From contig NZ_CANMCZ010000004.1 of the NCBI RefSeq assembly GCF_947496485.1, forward strand, positions 292,334 to 356,333: a DNA stretch of 64,000 nt, given 5' to 3'. Positions 1 to 8,914 of this stretch are shown here, piece after piece. This DNA comes from an uncultured Winogradskyella sp. Lineage in GTDB: Bacteria; Bacteroidota; Bacteroidia; Flavobacteriales; Flavobacteriaceae. Both the position numbers and the translations under genes were made by a program. How positions within the stretch are numbered: position 1 is the stretch's first letter; the number at the start of each line of letters is the position of its first letter. Under the pieces are notes generated by a model. The model did no database searches, was not told the DNA's origin, and worked only from the letters and a program-made list of their open reading frames with translations.

Positions 1-1
1 A

Positions 2-235
2 CAAATGAAGATGTTTTTAACACGTATGGGCAAAAACGCTAAGTTTTTATTAACTGGCGACCCTGGTCAAGTAGATTTACCGAGACGTACTATTTCTGGA
101 CTAAAAGAAGCACTTTTGGTATTAAAGAATATTGATGGTATTGGGATGATTTATCTAGATGATAAAGATGTAATCCGCCATAAATTAGTTAAGAAAGTGA
201 TTTCGGCTTATAAGAGTATTGAGAATAGAGACTAA
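2..235 (+). CDS. PhoH family protein, C-terminal end (partial)
   Basis: This is the last ~78 codons of a gene that begins before the window; the frame is open to the left edge. The peptide contains [15 protein letters not shown], typical of the C-terminal part of the PhoH P-loop domain, followed by a segment predicting [18 protein letters not shown], also standard for PhoH-like ATPases of about 320 residues. PhoH proteins are cytoplasmic ATPases linked to RNA metabolism; the exact role is not settled. It stops 5 bases before purC, so the two are probably co-transcribed. Confidence 0.9.
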   Translation, partial: QMKMFLTRMGKNAKFLLTGDPGQVDLPRRTISGLKEALLVLKNIDGIGMIYLDDKDVIRHKLVKKVISAYKSIENRD

Positions 236-240
236 GAAAT

Positions 241-1191
241 ATGAGTAAAACCATAATAGATACCAATTTTAACTTTCCAAACCAGAAAAGTGTTTATAAA
301 GGAAAAGTAAGAGAAGTTTATAGCATCAATGATGAGCAATTAGTGATGATTGCGACAGATCGTTTGAGTGCTTTTGATGTGGTAATGCCAAAAGGTATTC
401 CTTATAAAGGACAAATCTTAAATCAGATTGCGACTAAAATGATGAAGGAAACTGAGGACTTGGTACCAAATTGGTTGGTTGCTACACCAGATCCTAATGT
501 TGCTGTTGGTCATTTATGTGAACCCTTTAAAGTTGAAATGGTAATACGTGGTTATATGTCTGGTCATGCGGCACGCGAGTATAAAGCTGGAAGACGAATG
601 TTATGTGGAGTTGAAATGCCTGATGGTATGAAAGAAAATGATAAGTTTCCTGAGCCTATTATTACACCTGCAACTAAAGCTGAGCATGGGGACCATGACG
701 AAGATATTTCTAGAGAAGATATTATAAAGCGAGGCATCGTTTCTGAGGAGGACTACAGCGTACTAGAAGATTATACCAGAAAACTATTCCAAAGAGGAAC
801 AGAAATCGCTGCAAAACGCGGTTTAATTTTAGTAGATACAAAATACGAATTTGGAAAAACAAAACATGGTAAAATTGTATTGATTGACGAAATTCATACA
901 CCAGACTCTTCGAGATATTTTTATGAGGATGGTTACCAAGAGCGACAGGATAGAGGAGAGGCTCAAAAACAACTATCTAAAGAATTTGTGCGCCAGTGGT
1001 TAATTGCTAACGAGTTTCAAGGTTTGGAAGGACAAACGGTTCCCTATATGAGTGATGAATACATAGAAACTGTAAGTGAACGTTACATTGAGTTATATGA
1101 AAATATTACAGGCGAGACATTTGTAAAAGCAGATGTTTCTGATATTCAAAGTCGTATTAATAAAAATGTTCTCAACTATTTAAGTAAATAA
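241..1191 (+). CDS. purC: Phosphoribosylaminoimidazole-succinocarboxamide synthase (SAICAR synthetase)
   Basis: Catalyses the ATP-dependent joining of CAIR and aspartate to SAICAR in de novo purine synthesis, in the cytoplasm. The N-terminus has the ATP-binding YKGKVREVY signature (about residues 19-27), then [14 protein letters not shown] and the C-terminal VDTKYEFG and [13 protein letters not shown] motifs. At 316 residues it is the long form, closer in size to fungal Ade1 than to the ~240-residue E. coli enzyme; this is usual in Bacteroidota. The stop codon abuts the stop codon of the convergent esterase gene with no spacer. Confidence 0.97.
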   Translation: MSKTIIDTNFNFPNQKSVYKGKVREVYSINDEQLVMIATDRLSAFDVVMPKGIPYKGQILNQIATKMMKETEDLVPNWLVATPDPNVAVGHLCEPFKVEMVIRGYMSGHAAREYKAGRRMLCGVEMPDGMKENDKFPEPIITPATKAEHGDHDEDISREDIIKRGIVSEEDYSVLEDYTRKLFQRGTEIAAKRGLILVDTKYEFGKTKHGKIVLIDEIHTPDSSRYFYEDGYQERQDRGEAQKQLSKEFVRQWLIANEFQGLEGQTVPYMSDEYIETVSERYIELYENITGETFVKADVSDIQSRINKNVLNYLSK

Positions 1192-2406
1192 TTAGTCCTC
1201 AGATTTTAATTCTTCTAATTTTTTTCTAGAAAACGGATTTTCTTCTAAAGCTAGCGCCTTTTTAAAATTTTCCTTGGCTTTTTCTTTATTTTCAACAGCT
1301 AAATAATAGTCACCTAATGAATCATAAACATTGAAGCTCTTTGGGTAATAGTTGACATTCATTTCAAAAAATTGCTTGGCTAAATCGTGTTTATCCATTT
1401 GCATTAATTGATAGCCCATTCCATTTATCATATTTTCATTAGGTTTATTATCATAACCTAATATTTCTGTCACATTAGAATAATGTGCTTTCATTCTATT
1501 AACAACATCTGAATTTGGCGTCATTACATCAGAAAACTTAACTTCAAATTTATAAAAGTCAAAAATAAATCTCAGACCATCATAGGTTGTTATAAGGGGA
1601 GCCGAGCCATGATCGTCATTTTCATAATATTTAGAATTAAACTTAATAGCACTTTTGTCTGAACTTCTTAATAAATTTCTAGTTTCAAATATCGAATTAA
1701 TATGGCTTACCATTGGGCCTTTGGCTTTTTTTACAGAGATTGTATCCATACCTTCCTCGAGTGTATTAGCTATTCCTAAGTAAAGTGATTTGTTTTTATA
1801 CTTTTCGTCTTTAAGATTTGTTTCGCTAAAGGCATTTAATAACTTTTTGTCATCCCACCACATGGAAGGATCAATAGAAATATAACTCGTAAATAAGTCT
1901 GGCTTTTCGTAAAGTGCATCCATTACTAATAATCCTCCAAATGAATGACCAATAAACATTCTATATGGAGATGTTGGGTAATTTTTTTCGACATAAGGAA
2001 ATAGTTCTTTTTCCATAAACTTTAAGAAGTTTCTACCACCACCAGATTGTGAGACCAAATCTTGAGGAGCCATTGGAGGACTTGGTTCTGCCTTTGTAGG
2101 TGTTAGATCGCGAGTACGGTTAGTATTAGGTATCGCAACAACTATCATATTTGGAATAACATTATTTGCACTTAATTGTTCAACCATACCAACAACAGAT
2201 GTAAAATGCGCATCACCATCTAATAAATAGATTACCGGAAAGTTTTTTGATGCTAGAGGAGGTACATGAATCAGTATTTTTCTTTCTTCATTTAGAATTT
2301 CAGATTGAACACTATCTATTTTTCCAATGATAACATCATTTTGTCCAAAGGCTAGTTGACAAAAAGCTATAATACTTAGAAATGTCAGAATTGTAGTATT
2401 TTTCAT
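1192..2406 (-). CDS. Secreted alpha/beta-hydrolase (putative esterase family) with C-terminal TPR
   Basis: A 404-residue protein with a cleavable signal peptide (about residues 1-21, ending AFGQ). Residues ~22-300 match the putative esterase (esterase D-like) fold: the oxyanion/strand segment VIYLLDGDAHF (about 58-68) and the nucleophile elbow GHSFGG (153-158, Ser155 as likely nucleophile), and a late Asp/His pair near ENDDHGSAP. The last ~80 residues form about two tetratricopeptide repeats (LAKQFFEMNVNYYPKS, KAKENFKKALALEENP). This combination is seen in Bacteroidota siderophore-esterase-like proteins; the substrate is not evident. Stands alone, convergent with purC. Confidence 0.85.
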   Translation of the reverse strand: MKNTTILTFLSIIAFCQLAFGQNDVIIGKIDSVQSEILNEERKILIHVPPLASKNFPVIYLLDGDAHFTSVVGMVEQLSANNVIPNMIVVAIPNTNRTRDLTPTKAEPSPPMAPQDLVSQSGGGRNFLKFMEKELFPYVEKNYPTSPYRMFIGHSFGGLLVMDALYEKPDLFTSYISIDPSMWWDDKKLLNAFSETNLKDEKYKNKSLYLGIANTLEEGMDTISVKKAKGPMVSHINSIFETRNLLRSSDKSAIKFNSKYYENDDHGSAPLITTYDGLRFIFDFYKFEVKFSDVMTPNSDVVNRMKAHYSNVTEILGYDNKPNENMINGMGYQLMQMDKHDLAKQFFEMNVNYYPKSFNVYDSLGDYYLAVENKEKAKENFKKALALEENPFSRKKLEELKSED

Positions 2407-2462
2407 TAAAATTTTGATTTACAGATTATTAAGTTATAAAAAAAATCTGAAATATTGAGACA

Positions 2463-2987
2463 TCAATACTTTTCTTTTAAAGTTTTAGTATGATGCTCTA
2501 CATGATGAGCTGTCCACATAATAATTTCACGTACAGGCATCTTACCCATAAGAGGATGTGGCAATATAACTGTATCTAAATTCTTATCGCTTATCTTTTT
2601 AGTTTTGTATTGTAGTTTCTTACTTTCAGTTTGTAAACGATTTAAAATATAATGTTTGTCTTCAAAATTTGGAATCTTCATATTTTGAGAACCTTTAAAC
2701 GTTTTACCTTTGGCATCTTCTAAGCGTTCTTGGTAACGGTTTACTATTGCTTCGTAATTTCTAACAGGTCTATTAGCTTTCCCGAATTTGAATCGCAATA
2801 AAAACTTAGGCATGCTCAAAGCATCATTAAGTGGTTTTATACTTTGAAGTAAGTGCAAAGCTTGCTGTCCAGTAGTCCATTTCCCTTCTGGTCCTTTTGT
2901 CCAAGACTCTTCAGGTTGATTTTCTAACCAGATAATTAATTCAGAATGTTTTTTTTCTAGTAAATCTGCTATTGCTTCTTTATCCAT
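2463..2987 (-). CDS. DinB superfamily / DUF1569-like metal-binding protein
   Basis: A 174-residue all-helical protein without signal peptide. The DinB/YfiT four-helix-bundle hallmarks are present: an early His in GQQALHLLQS (about residue 45) and the late helix WTAHHVEHHTKTL near the C-terminus, which supplies the metal-binding histidines. DinB-fold proteins include thiol transferases and many of unknown function, so no reaction is assigned. It lies 56 bases upstream of the esterase on the same strand and could share its transcript. Confidence 0.75.
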   Translation of the reverse strand: MDKEAIADLLEKKHSELIIWLENQPEESWTKGPEGKWTTGQQALHLLQSIKPLNDALSMPKFLLRFKFGKANRPVRNYEAIVNRYQERLEDAKGKTFKGSQNMKIPNFEDKHYILNRLQTESKKLQYKTKKISDKNLDTVILPHPLMGKMPVREIIMWTAHHVEHHTKTLKEKY

Positions 2988-3080
2988 GTAGCATTAATTG
3001 ATAAAGAAAAGATAGGAAATTTTGTTGACTTGTTTATTTATTAGGCAGTTAAATTGGGTATATGTTTCTTAGCCATTGGG

Positions 3081-3845
3081 TTATTCTTCAACTTCTTTTT
3101 CTTGAATTACAATTTTATCTTTCTTAAAAATAGGAACTAGATAAGATAAATTAAAGCCATAACCAGCGCCAATTCTCCCACTGTCATAGGTTCTGTTGAA
3201 TCCTGGAATGTAGAGATTTTCGTAATTAGTTGGTTGGGTATCGGTAATTAAGCCTTTGAGTTGTACATTAATGCCTGCAAAAAAATTGTTAAAAAGTTCT
3301 GCTTTAAGTCCAATCTGTAGTTCTATCCAAATTGCTGTTAAACCACTAAATTCTTCACCATCTTGTACCGAGAACAAATCATCTCCCCAGTATTGGTTAT
3401 TAACATCATAAATCTTATAACTATTACGTGTTTGACTAAATGAGCTTGCACCAACTCTAAAACCAGTATAAATCATGTTCTCCATGTCTAGCCAGTTTTT
3501 ATACAAATTAAGATCTATACCACCCTTAAAATAACTTCCTTTGGTCGTATTATTTAAAACTTCGTTTTCGATTGTGCGCTCTTCATTACCAATTTCACCA
3601 GCCAAGTACATGTTTTTTGTAAGACGATAATCTCCCATGATTTCAAAGCCAGAGTAGTTGTCTTCAAAAAATGTGCGTGTAAGTTTACCAATATCTGCAC
3701 CTAATCGCAATCCATACTTTTGTTTATAGATTAAGGTGTCAGTAACAGTTTCTTTCTTGTCTTGTTGTGCATTAACCATTGCAGAAAACAACAGTAAAAT
3801 TATAGCACTTCTAATGAAAGATGCGTACATGAACTGTGTTTTCAT
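3081..3845 (-). CDS. DUF6048 family outer-membrane beta-barrel protein
   Basis: A 254-residue protein with a signal peptide (about 1-26, ending MVNAQQ) and alternating aromatic strands through the rest (GLRLGADIGKLTR, YLAGEIGNEERT, FKGGIDLNLYKNW), as expected of a small outer-membrane barrel. It overlaps the DUF6452 lipoprotein gene upstream by 35 bases; this pair next to a RumA-type methyltransferase is a recurrent flavobacterial arrangement known to me. The overlap indicates translational coupling. Function unknown; a joint role with the lipoprotein at the outer membrane is an inference. Confidence 0.75.
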   Translation of the reverse strand: MKTQFMYASFIRSAIILLLFSAMVNAQQDKKETVTDTLIYKQKYGLRLGADIGKLTRTFFEDNYSGFEIMGDYRLTKNMYLAGEIGNEERTIENEVLNNTTKGSYFKGGIDLNLYKNWLDMENMIYTGFRVGASSFSQTRNSYKIYDVNNQYWGDDLFSVQDGEEFSGLTAIWIELQIGLKAELFNNFFAGINVQLKGLITDTQPTNYENLYIPGFNRTYDSGRIGAGYGFNLSYLVPIFKKDKIVIQEKEVEE

Positions 3846-4383
3846 TTTCTATTGTTGTTTCTAAAACTTCTATATTACTAATCCAATTATCAGTATCATT
3901 CTCTACTATGACACCTAAACCATTAAAAACACTTTTATAACCACAAGCTCTAGATACATATATAAATTCTGTGGTGTATGTAATCTCTAAGATATCAATA
4001 TTAGATTCTGTAGTATTGTCGGTATCTAAACGCAGATTAGTGTCTTTTTCTAATATAAAGCGTGTTGTTGTTTCTTCATTTTCATTGGCAATTATTAGAG
4101 GTAATTCAGCAGAGCTTAAATTAGCATTGTACACGCGCCCAGTTTCAAAAGGGTCTATTAGAATGGCTCCTGAAGAATCTTCATCATCTGGAATCGAAAT
4201 ATTTGGACTATCCCCATAAATGGTTAATCTTGGGACACTTTTTAAATCATCTGGACTTGTGGCATCATAAAACTCTATCGATAAACGTGATGTTGTGAGT
4301 GTTGATTCTGCACAAATATCATCACGTTCGCAATTAATTAGTACAATTGCTATAAATAGAATAAAGAATTTTAGTTTTCTCAT
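3811..4383 (-). CDS. DUF6452 family lipoprotein
   Basis: A 190-residue protein beginning with a lipoprotein signal: a hydrophobic run ending IVLINC at Cys18, followed by acidic residues. The mature part carries ICAESTLTTSRLSIEFYD, an Ig-like/beta-rich sequence typical of DUF6452, and a late Cys (ACGYKSVF). It starts 3 bases after the RlmD gene and overlaps the DUF6048 gene, so the three form one minus-strand unit. No enzymatic motif is visible. Confidence 0.75.
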   Translation of the reverse strand: MRKLKFFILFIAIVLINCERDDICAESTLTTSRLSIEFYDATSPDDLKSVPRLTIYGDSPNISIPDDEDSSGAILIDPFETGRVYNANLSSAELPLIIANENEETTTRFILEKDTNLRLDTDNTTESNIDILEITYTTEFIYVSRACGYKSVFNGLGVIVENDTDNWISNIEVLETTIENENTVHVRIFH

Positions 4384-4386
4384 GTA

Positions 4387-5838
4387 TTATTTTTCAAACA
4401 AAACAACCGTTTCAATATGTGCTGTGTGAGGAAATTGATCGACCAAACTTAGTTTTTTAATCTCGTAACCTGCTTCCATTAATTGCTCGGTATCTCTTGC
4501 TTGTGTTGCAGGATTACAAGATACATAAACCAAACGTTCTGCATTTAGGTTTATTATTTTTTTAAGAGTTTTTGGCGCTATACCAGCTCTCGCAGGATCT
4601 AAAATAATAGTTCTTATTTTATTAGTGTATTCTGGATGTTCGTTTAAAAACTTTCCAACATCTGCTGCATAAAACTCTAAGCCTTTTATATTGTTCCGCT
4701 TGGCATTCTCTTTAGCATCTTCAATAGCGGCAGCCACGATGTCTACACCAACAATTTTTGTATTATGAGCTTTGCTGGCAATAATTTGGCCTATGGTACC
4801 TGTACCACAAAATAAATCTAAAACAACACTATTATCAATAGCTTCTTTATTTTCTAGTGCATAATCAACCACTTTAGAATATAGCTTTTCGGCACACTTT
4901 GGATTTGTCTGAAAAAAGCTTTTCATGCTAATTTCAAAATTCAAGTCGAGAAGCTCTTCAACAATTTTATCATCTCCATACACCAGTTTTATGCTTCCTG
5001 TTGTAGCAATGGTTCTGTCACCAATTTCATCATTAATAGTATGCAATAAACCTGCTACACGATCTCCGAATAATTCCACTAAATAGTTGGCAAATTTGTT
5101 TAAATCGAACTTTGGTAAATCGCACGATGTTGTTACCAAATTGAATAATAGCTTGTTCGTTTTATAAGATTTTCTAACAACAAAATATCTAAAGAACCCT
5201 TCTTTTCTTGGTGCATGCCAAGGATCCAATCCTGTTGCTTCGCAGTAGGCTCTAATGTCTTTAAGCTGATTTTCAAATTCAGCATCGAACAATCCAGAAT
5301 CGCTATTTAGATTATCGCCGCACCACCAAGTACCACGTTTTTTAAAACCTAGTGTAAATTCATCAACATCAGTTTTTAGTTCGCGATTGTATCCGATAGC
5401 AGAAAAACCATATTCCATTTTATTTCTATAATGAAATGTATTAGGTGAATCTACAAATTCATCGAATTTAGTTTCTATATCTTTAACTTTTCCTATACGC
5501 TTAAATAGCTCTAGTGTACTTTGCTTTTTGTATTGATGTTGTTTTGCAATTGGTAATTGCATATAAGGAGCACCTGGAATATCTTGAAAGGGCATCTCAA
5601 CTTCGTCTTCAGAAGATTTTAGGACTTCAAAGAGTTTTCCCTCAGCATATTTTTTGCTCGATTTTTTTATCTGTGTCTTAACTAATTGTCCTGGTAATGT
5701 ATTAGGTACAAAAACAACAAATTCACCATGGTCATTACGAATACGGCCAATGCCTTTTCCACCAAAAGCATAGTCTTCAATTAAGATATCTATGACTTGC
5801 CCTCGTTTTACAAATTGGTTTCGTTCTCTTCTTGGCAT
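4387..5838 (-). CDS. rlmD: Class I SAM-dependent RNA methyltransferase, RlmD/RumA family
   Basis: Predicted to methylate C5 of a uridine in 23S rRNA (U1939 by homology). An N-terminal TRAM domain (about residues 8-70) is followed by the central RumA domain and a Rossmann methyltransferase domain with the SAM loop VVLDLFCGTGTIGQ (about 340-353), the LDPARAG motif and the catalytic-cysteine motif VSCNPAT. The region where E. coli RlmD has its four-cysteine 4Fe-4S motif reads FQDIPGAPYMQLP here, with no cysteines, so the cluster appears to be lost. The 483-residue length is normal for Bacteroidota members. Target position is by family only. Confidence 0.88.
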   Translation of the reverse strand: MPRRERNQFVKRGQVIDILIEDYAFGGKGIGRIRNDHGEFVVFVPNTLPGQLVKTQIKKSSKKYAEGKLFEVLKSSEDEVEMPFQDIPGAPYMQLPIAKQHQYKKQSTLELFKRIGKVKDIETKFDEFVDSPNTFHYRNKMEYGFSAIGYNRELKTDVDEFTLGFKKRGTWWCGDNLNSDSGLFDAEFENQLKDIRAYCEATGLDPWHAPRKEGFFRYFVVRKSYKTNKLLFNLVTTSCDLPKFDLNKFANYLVELFGDRVAGLLHTINDEIGDRTIATTGSIKLVYGDDKIVEELLDLNFEISMKSFFQTNPKCAEKLYSKVVDYALENKEAIDNSVVLDLFCGTGTIGQIIASKAHNTKIVGVDIVAAAIEDAKENAKRNNIKGLEFYAADVGKFLNEHPEYTNKIRTIILDPARAGIAPKTLKKIINLNAERLVYVSCNPATQARDTEQLMEAGYEIKKLSLVDQFPHTAHIETVVLFEK

Positions 5839-5961
5839 TTATACAATTAATTTGGGTGCAAAGATATATAGATAGGCCAAAATGTATGAGTATATTTTAG
5901 TTTATCTTTAAAAGAATTTAGTAAAAATTGAACCTTTCTAAATATTCTGCGTCTTTAGAGT

Positions 5962-6471
5962 ATGAGAGTTATAAATATTCATAAACGTATCATCAATCAG
6001 CCTATAGGTAAGGTGTCACAATTATTTAAAACATTATCTACTCGGAACGATTTAGTTTGGCCATATGAAAACTGGCCAGCTATTCGATTTAAGGATGGAT
6101 TGTACGTTGGAAGCAAAGGTGGTCATGGTCTGGTGCGTTATTCTATTATTGAGTTTAAAGAAGGTGAGCATATTAAATTTCAGTTTTCAAAGCCTGTAGG
6201 ATTTATTGGTACGCACGAATTAAAAATTGAAGAAATAAATCAGAATAAGACAATAATTAGTCATGAAATTAAATCCAATCCAACCTTTAAAGCTACTTTA
6301 CTTTGGGTATTCGTTACCCGTTGGCTTCATGACGCTTTAATTGAAGATGCTTTTGATAAAGTTGAAAATCATTTTTTAACTGGTAACAAAAAAGAAACAA
6401 AATATAGTTTTTGGGTTAAACTCTTAAGAGAGGCTTATAAAGGAAAATCATTTCAAACTAAACATGCTTAA
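5962..6471 (+). CDS. SRPBCC (START-like) family protein
   Basis: A 169-residue cytoplasmic protein. The N-terminal INHKRI-type strand, the GGHGLVRYSIIEFKEG hairpin and the helix near WVFVTRWLHDALIEDAFDKVE fit the SRPBCC/polyketide-cyclase-like fold that binds hydrophobic ligands. It is the first gene of a three-gene unit: its TAA stop is immediately followed, in the same frame, by the TTG start of an ECF sigma factor. A role as ligand sensor or modulator for that sigma factor is only an inference from context. Confidence 0.7.
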   Translation: MRVINIHKRIINQPIGKVSQLFKTLSTRNDLVWPYENWPAIRFKDGLYVGSKGGHGLVRYSIIEFKEGEHIKFQFSKPVGFIGTHELKIEEINQNKTIISHEIKSNPTFKATLLWVFVTRWLHDALIEDAFDKVENHFLTGNKKETKYSFWVKLLREAYKGKSFQTKHA

Positions 6472-7023
6472 TTGAAAACTGACCAAAGCATAGATGAGAA
6501 ATTAGTTGAAGCGTATAAAGCTGGTGATAAAAAAGCACTTGCTGAATTGGTAAAGCGATGGCACAAATCATTCTGTGATAAGGCTTATTGGCTAGTTAAG
6601 GATAAGGATGTTGCAAAAGATATAGCACAAGATAGTTGGGCAATTATTATCAATAAGATAGCTCATTTAAAAGAGCCTAAACAATTTAAATATTGGGCTT
6701 TCAGAATTGTATGCAATAAAGCAACAGATTGGTTACGATTACAATCAAAAAAAAGAAGGAATACTCTTGAATATGAGGTTGAAATTCAAGGTGATGAAAC
6801 TAAGTATTCAGAAAACGATCAGTTAAAGCTAATACTTTTAAAAGGGGTAAATGAATTGCCAATTAATCAAAAAACTATAGTTAGACTTTTTTATATAGAA
6901 TCCTATAGTTTAAAACAAATAAGTGATTTGCAAGACATATCAATTGGTACTGCCAAGTCGAGGCTGTTTCATGCAAGAGAAAAATTAAAAACAATTTTAA
7001 AACATACAGATTATGAAAACTAA
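6472..7023 (+). CDS. RNA polymerase sigma factor, sigma-70 family (ECF type), TTG start
   Basis: A 183-residue ECF sigma factor with region 2 (about residues 20-90: AYWLVKDKDVAKDIAQDSW, core-polymerase and -10 binding) and region 4 (about 120-175, with the helix-turn-helix LKQISDLQDISIGTAKSRLFHAR, given here in two parts as SLKQISDLQD and ISIGTAKSRLFHAR). No in-frame ATG lies near the family's usual N-terminus; TTG at 6472, directly after the TAA of the SRPBCC gene and in the same frame, gives the expected start KTDQSIDEKLVEAY. It overlaps the next gene by 11 bases. The membrane protein downstream is the candidate partner or anti-sigma. Confidence 0.85.
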   Translation: MKTDQSIDEKLVEAYKAGDKKALAELVKRWHKSFCDKAYWLVKDKDVAKDIAQDSWAIIINKIAHLKEPKQFKYWAFRIVCNKATDWLRLQSKKRRNTLEYEVEIQGDETKYSENDQLKLILLKGVNELPINQKTIVRLFYIESYSLKQISDLQDISIGTAKSRLFHAREKLKTILKHTDYEN

Positions 7024-7399
7024 TATGGAAGACATAGACAAATTAATTAAGGACACACTAACGCAAGAGGAAGCTAAGTTTTATGATTCTCTAGATGAAC
7101 AAGGAGTATTTGCAATGATTGCAGGTTTATATAAGGGAAAAAACTTATGGTTTACAGTCGTTATGCATATAATAAATATTATTGCATTTGGATTAATGAT
7201 TTACTGTTTGATACAAACCTTTGATGTCGAAAACACTAACGATCTAATACTTTGGATAGCAGGATTTTTTATTTGTTTTATGACAATGAGTATGCTAAAG
7301 GTTTATGCTTGGATGCAAATTCATAGAAATGCTTTGACTAGAGAAATAAAAAGACTTGAACTGCAGGTTTCATCTCTCTCAGGAAAAATATCAGACTAA
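7013..7399 (+). CDS. Small two-helix membrane protein, DUF6768-like
   Basis: A 128-residue protein with a soluble acidic N-terminus (about 1-40), two transmembrane helices (about 45-68, WFTVVMHIINIIAFGLMIYC, and about 78-100) and a short C-terminal coiled-coil-like tail (REIKRLELQVSSL). It matches my recollection of DUF6768, which recurs after this type of ECF sigma gene, so it may be a membrane anchor or anti-sigma; no zinc anti-sigma (HxxxCxxC) motif is present. It overlaps the sigma gene by 11 bases, suggesting translational coupling. Confidence 0.6.
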   Translation: MKTNMEDIDKLIKDTLTQEEAKFYDSLDEQGVFAMIAGLYKGKNLWFTVVMHIINIIAFGLMIYCLIQTFDVENTNDLILWIAGFFICFMTMSMLKVYAWMQIHRNALTREIKRLELQVSSLSGKISD

Positions 7400-7423
7400 G
7401 TTTTAAATCACAGTTATATTTAG

Positions 7424-7430
7424 TAATTTG
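7424..7430 (+). promoter_or_regulatory. Possible -7 element upstream of rocD
   Basis: TAATTTG followed by C resembles the Bacteroidota -7 box TAnnTTTG with one base missing. If used, transcription would begin near 7438 and give a leader of about 120 bases before rocD. Weak match; no clear -33 TTTG is seen. Confidence 0.3.
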
Positions 7431-7437
7431 CATGCCT

Positions 7438-7557
7438 CTAGGGATGATTTCTTTCCCACGCTGAATTTTCGGACTCTTCGAAAGGATAAAGGTAGATAAG
7501 GAATGGACATTTTATATATCCATTTTTATGGATAGTAACCTTTAAAAACAAATTAAA
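7438..7557 (+). ncRNA. Candidate structured 5' leader of rocD
   Basis: The 120 bases before rocD can fold into several helices: GGGA/TCCC (7441-7444 with 7454-7457), TTTCG/CGAAA (7467-7471 with 7479-7483), a perfect 7-bp hairpin TATCCAT-TTTT-ATGGATA (7517-7534), and a long-range AAAGGT/ACCTTT helix (7488-7493 with 7538-7543) that encloses it. ATGGA at 7503-7507 can compete with 7528-7532 for TCCAT, so two exclusive folds exist. I recognise no known riboswitch class. There is no T-run, so control would act on translation rather than termination. Confidence 0.4.
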
Positions 7558-8838
7558 ATGGCTGTTTTAGACCACATTTCATCGCAAGAAGCGATGGCAC
7601 TAGAAAACAAGTACGGAGCGCAAAATTATCATCCATTACCAGTAGTATTGAGTAAAGGAGAAGGTGTTTACGTTTGGGATGTAGAAGGTAAAAAGTATTA
7701 CGACTTTTTGTCCGCATATTCTTCATTAAACCAAGGACATTGTCATCCAAAAATTGTCAATGCAATGACCGAACAGGCTCAACGTTTAACTTTAACGTCA
7801 AGAGCTTTTTATAACGATATGCTTGGGCGTTATGAAAAGTATGCAACTGAGTTTTTTAAGTTCGACAAGATGCTACCAATGAATTCTGGAGCAGAAGCAG
7901 TAGAAACTGCTTTAAAGCTTTGTAGAAAATGGGCTTACGAGGTAAAAGGTATTGACTTAAATAAAGCTGAAATCATTGTTTGCGATAACAATTTCCATGG
8001 TAGAACAACAACAATTATATCGTTTTCTAACGATCCTGTAGCTCGTAAAAATTTTGGACCTTACACAGATGGATTTATAAAAATAGAGTATGATAACTTA
8101 CAGGCTCTTGAGGATGTATTAAGTTCTAATCCAAATGTTGCTGGTTTCTTAGTAGAACCAATACAAGGTGAAGCAGGTGTTTATGTACCTAGCGAAAACT
8201 ATTTAAGAGACGCAAAAGCTTTATGCGAAAAATATAATGTATTATTTATCGCAGACGAAGTGCAAACAGGTATAGCACGTACAGGACGTTTATTGGCAAC
8301 TTGCGGTAATTGTAGTTGTGCAGATAAAAATTGTTCTGGTACACCAGACGTTAAACCAGATGTTTTAATTCTTGGAAAAGCACTTAGTGGCGGTTTATAT
8401 CCAGTATCTGCCGTAATGGCTAATAATGAGATTATGAATGTTATTCAACCAGGAAACCATGGAAGTACATTTGGAGGCAATCCAATAGCGGCTGCGGTCG
8501 CAATTGCTGCTTTAGAAGTTGTTAGAGATGAAAAATTGGCTGAAAATGCAGATTATCTAGGTAAGCTTTTTAGAGCAGAACTAAACAAGTATATTAAAAC
8601 AAGTTCTATTGTAAATCTTGTAAGAGGTAAAGGATTGCTTAATGCTATTTTAATTAATGACGATGAAGATAGTGATACAGCTTGGAACATTTGTTTAAGG
8701 TTGAGAGATAATGGTTTGTTGGCAAAACCAACACATGGTAATATCATCCGTTTTGCACCTCCTTTAGTAATGACTGAAGAGCAATTACTAGATTGTGTAT
8801 CTATTATAATTAATACATTGAAAGAATTTGAAGTTTAA
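7558..8838 (+). CDS. rocD: Ornithine--oxo-acid transaminase (ornithine aminotransferase)
   Basis: PLP enzyme that converts ornithine and 2-oxoglutarate to glutamate semialdehyde and glutamate, linking arginine and proline metabolism. Class III aminotransferase motifs are clear: [12 protein letters not shown] (109-120), the FHGRT loop, [14 protein letters not shown] (231-244) and the PLP lysine in [10 protein letters not shown] (Lys274). Between the last two lies an insertion with four cysteines (249, 252, 254, 259) that most ornithine aminotransferases lack and that looks metal-binding. The length of 426 is slightly above the usual ~400 because of it. Monocistronic, ending in a strong bidirectional terminator. 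Confidence 0.95.
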   Translation: MAVLDHISSQEAMALENKYGAQNYHPLPVVLSKGEGVYVWDVEGKKYYDFLSAYSSLNQGHCHPKIVNAMTEQAQRLTLTSRAFYNDMLGRYEKYATEFFKFDKMLPMNSGAEAVETALKLCRKWAYEVKGIDLNKAEIIVCDNNFHGRTTTIISFSNDPVARKNFGPYTDGFIKIEYDNLQALEDVLSSNPNVAGFLVEPIQGEAGVYVPSENYLRDAKALCEKYNVLFIADEVQTGIARTGRLLATCGNCSCADKNCSGTPDVKPDVLILGKALSGGLYPVSAVMANNEIMNVIQPGNHGSTFGGNPIAAAVAIAALEVVRDEKLAENADYLGKLFRAELNKYIKTSSIVNLVRGKGLLNAILINDDEDSDTAWNICLRLRDNGLLAKPTHGNIIRFAPPLVMTEEQLLDCVSIIINTLKEFEV

Positions 8839-8861
8839 ATTTTAGCTTCAAGATATGGATA

Positions 8862-8899
8862 AAAAAAAGCGATTTTCAATTAAGAAAATCGCTTTTTTA
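8862..8899. terminator. Bidirectional rho-independent terminator
   Basis: Stem AAAGCGATTTTC / GAAAATCGCTTT with loop AATTAA, flanked by an A-run on the left and a T-run on the right. It serves rocD on the plus strand and the convergent small membrane-protein genes on the minus strand. Confidence 0.9.
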
Positions 8900-8914
8900 T
8901 TAATGTTTAAAATA

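Noticed and set aside
7438..7557. SAM-II riboswitch upstream of rocD
   Set aside because: CGCTGAATTT and GGATAAAGGTAG faintly recall SAM-II, but the P1 stem partner is missing and rocD is not a methionine gene.
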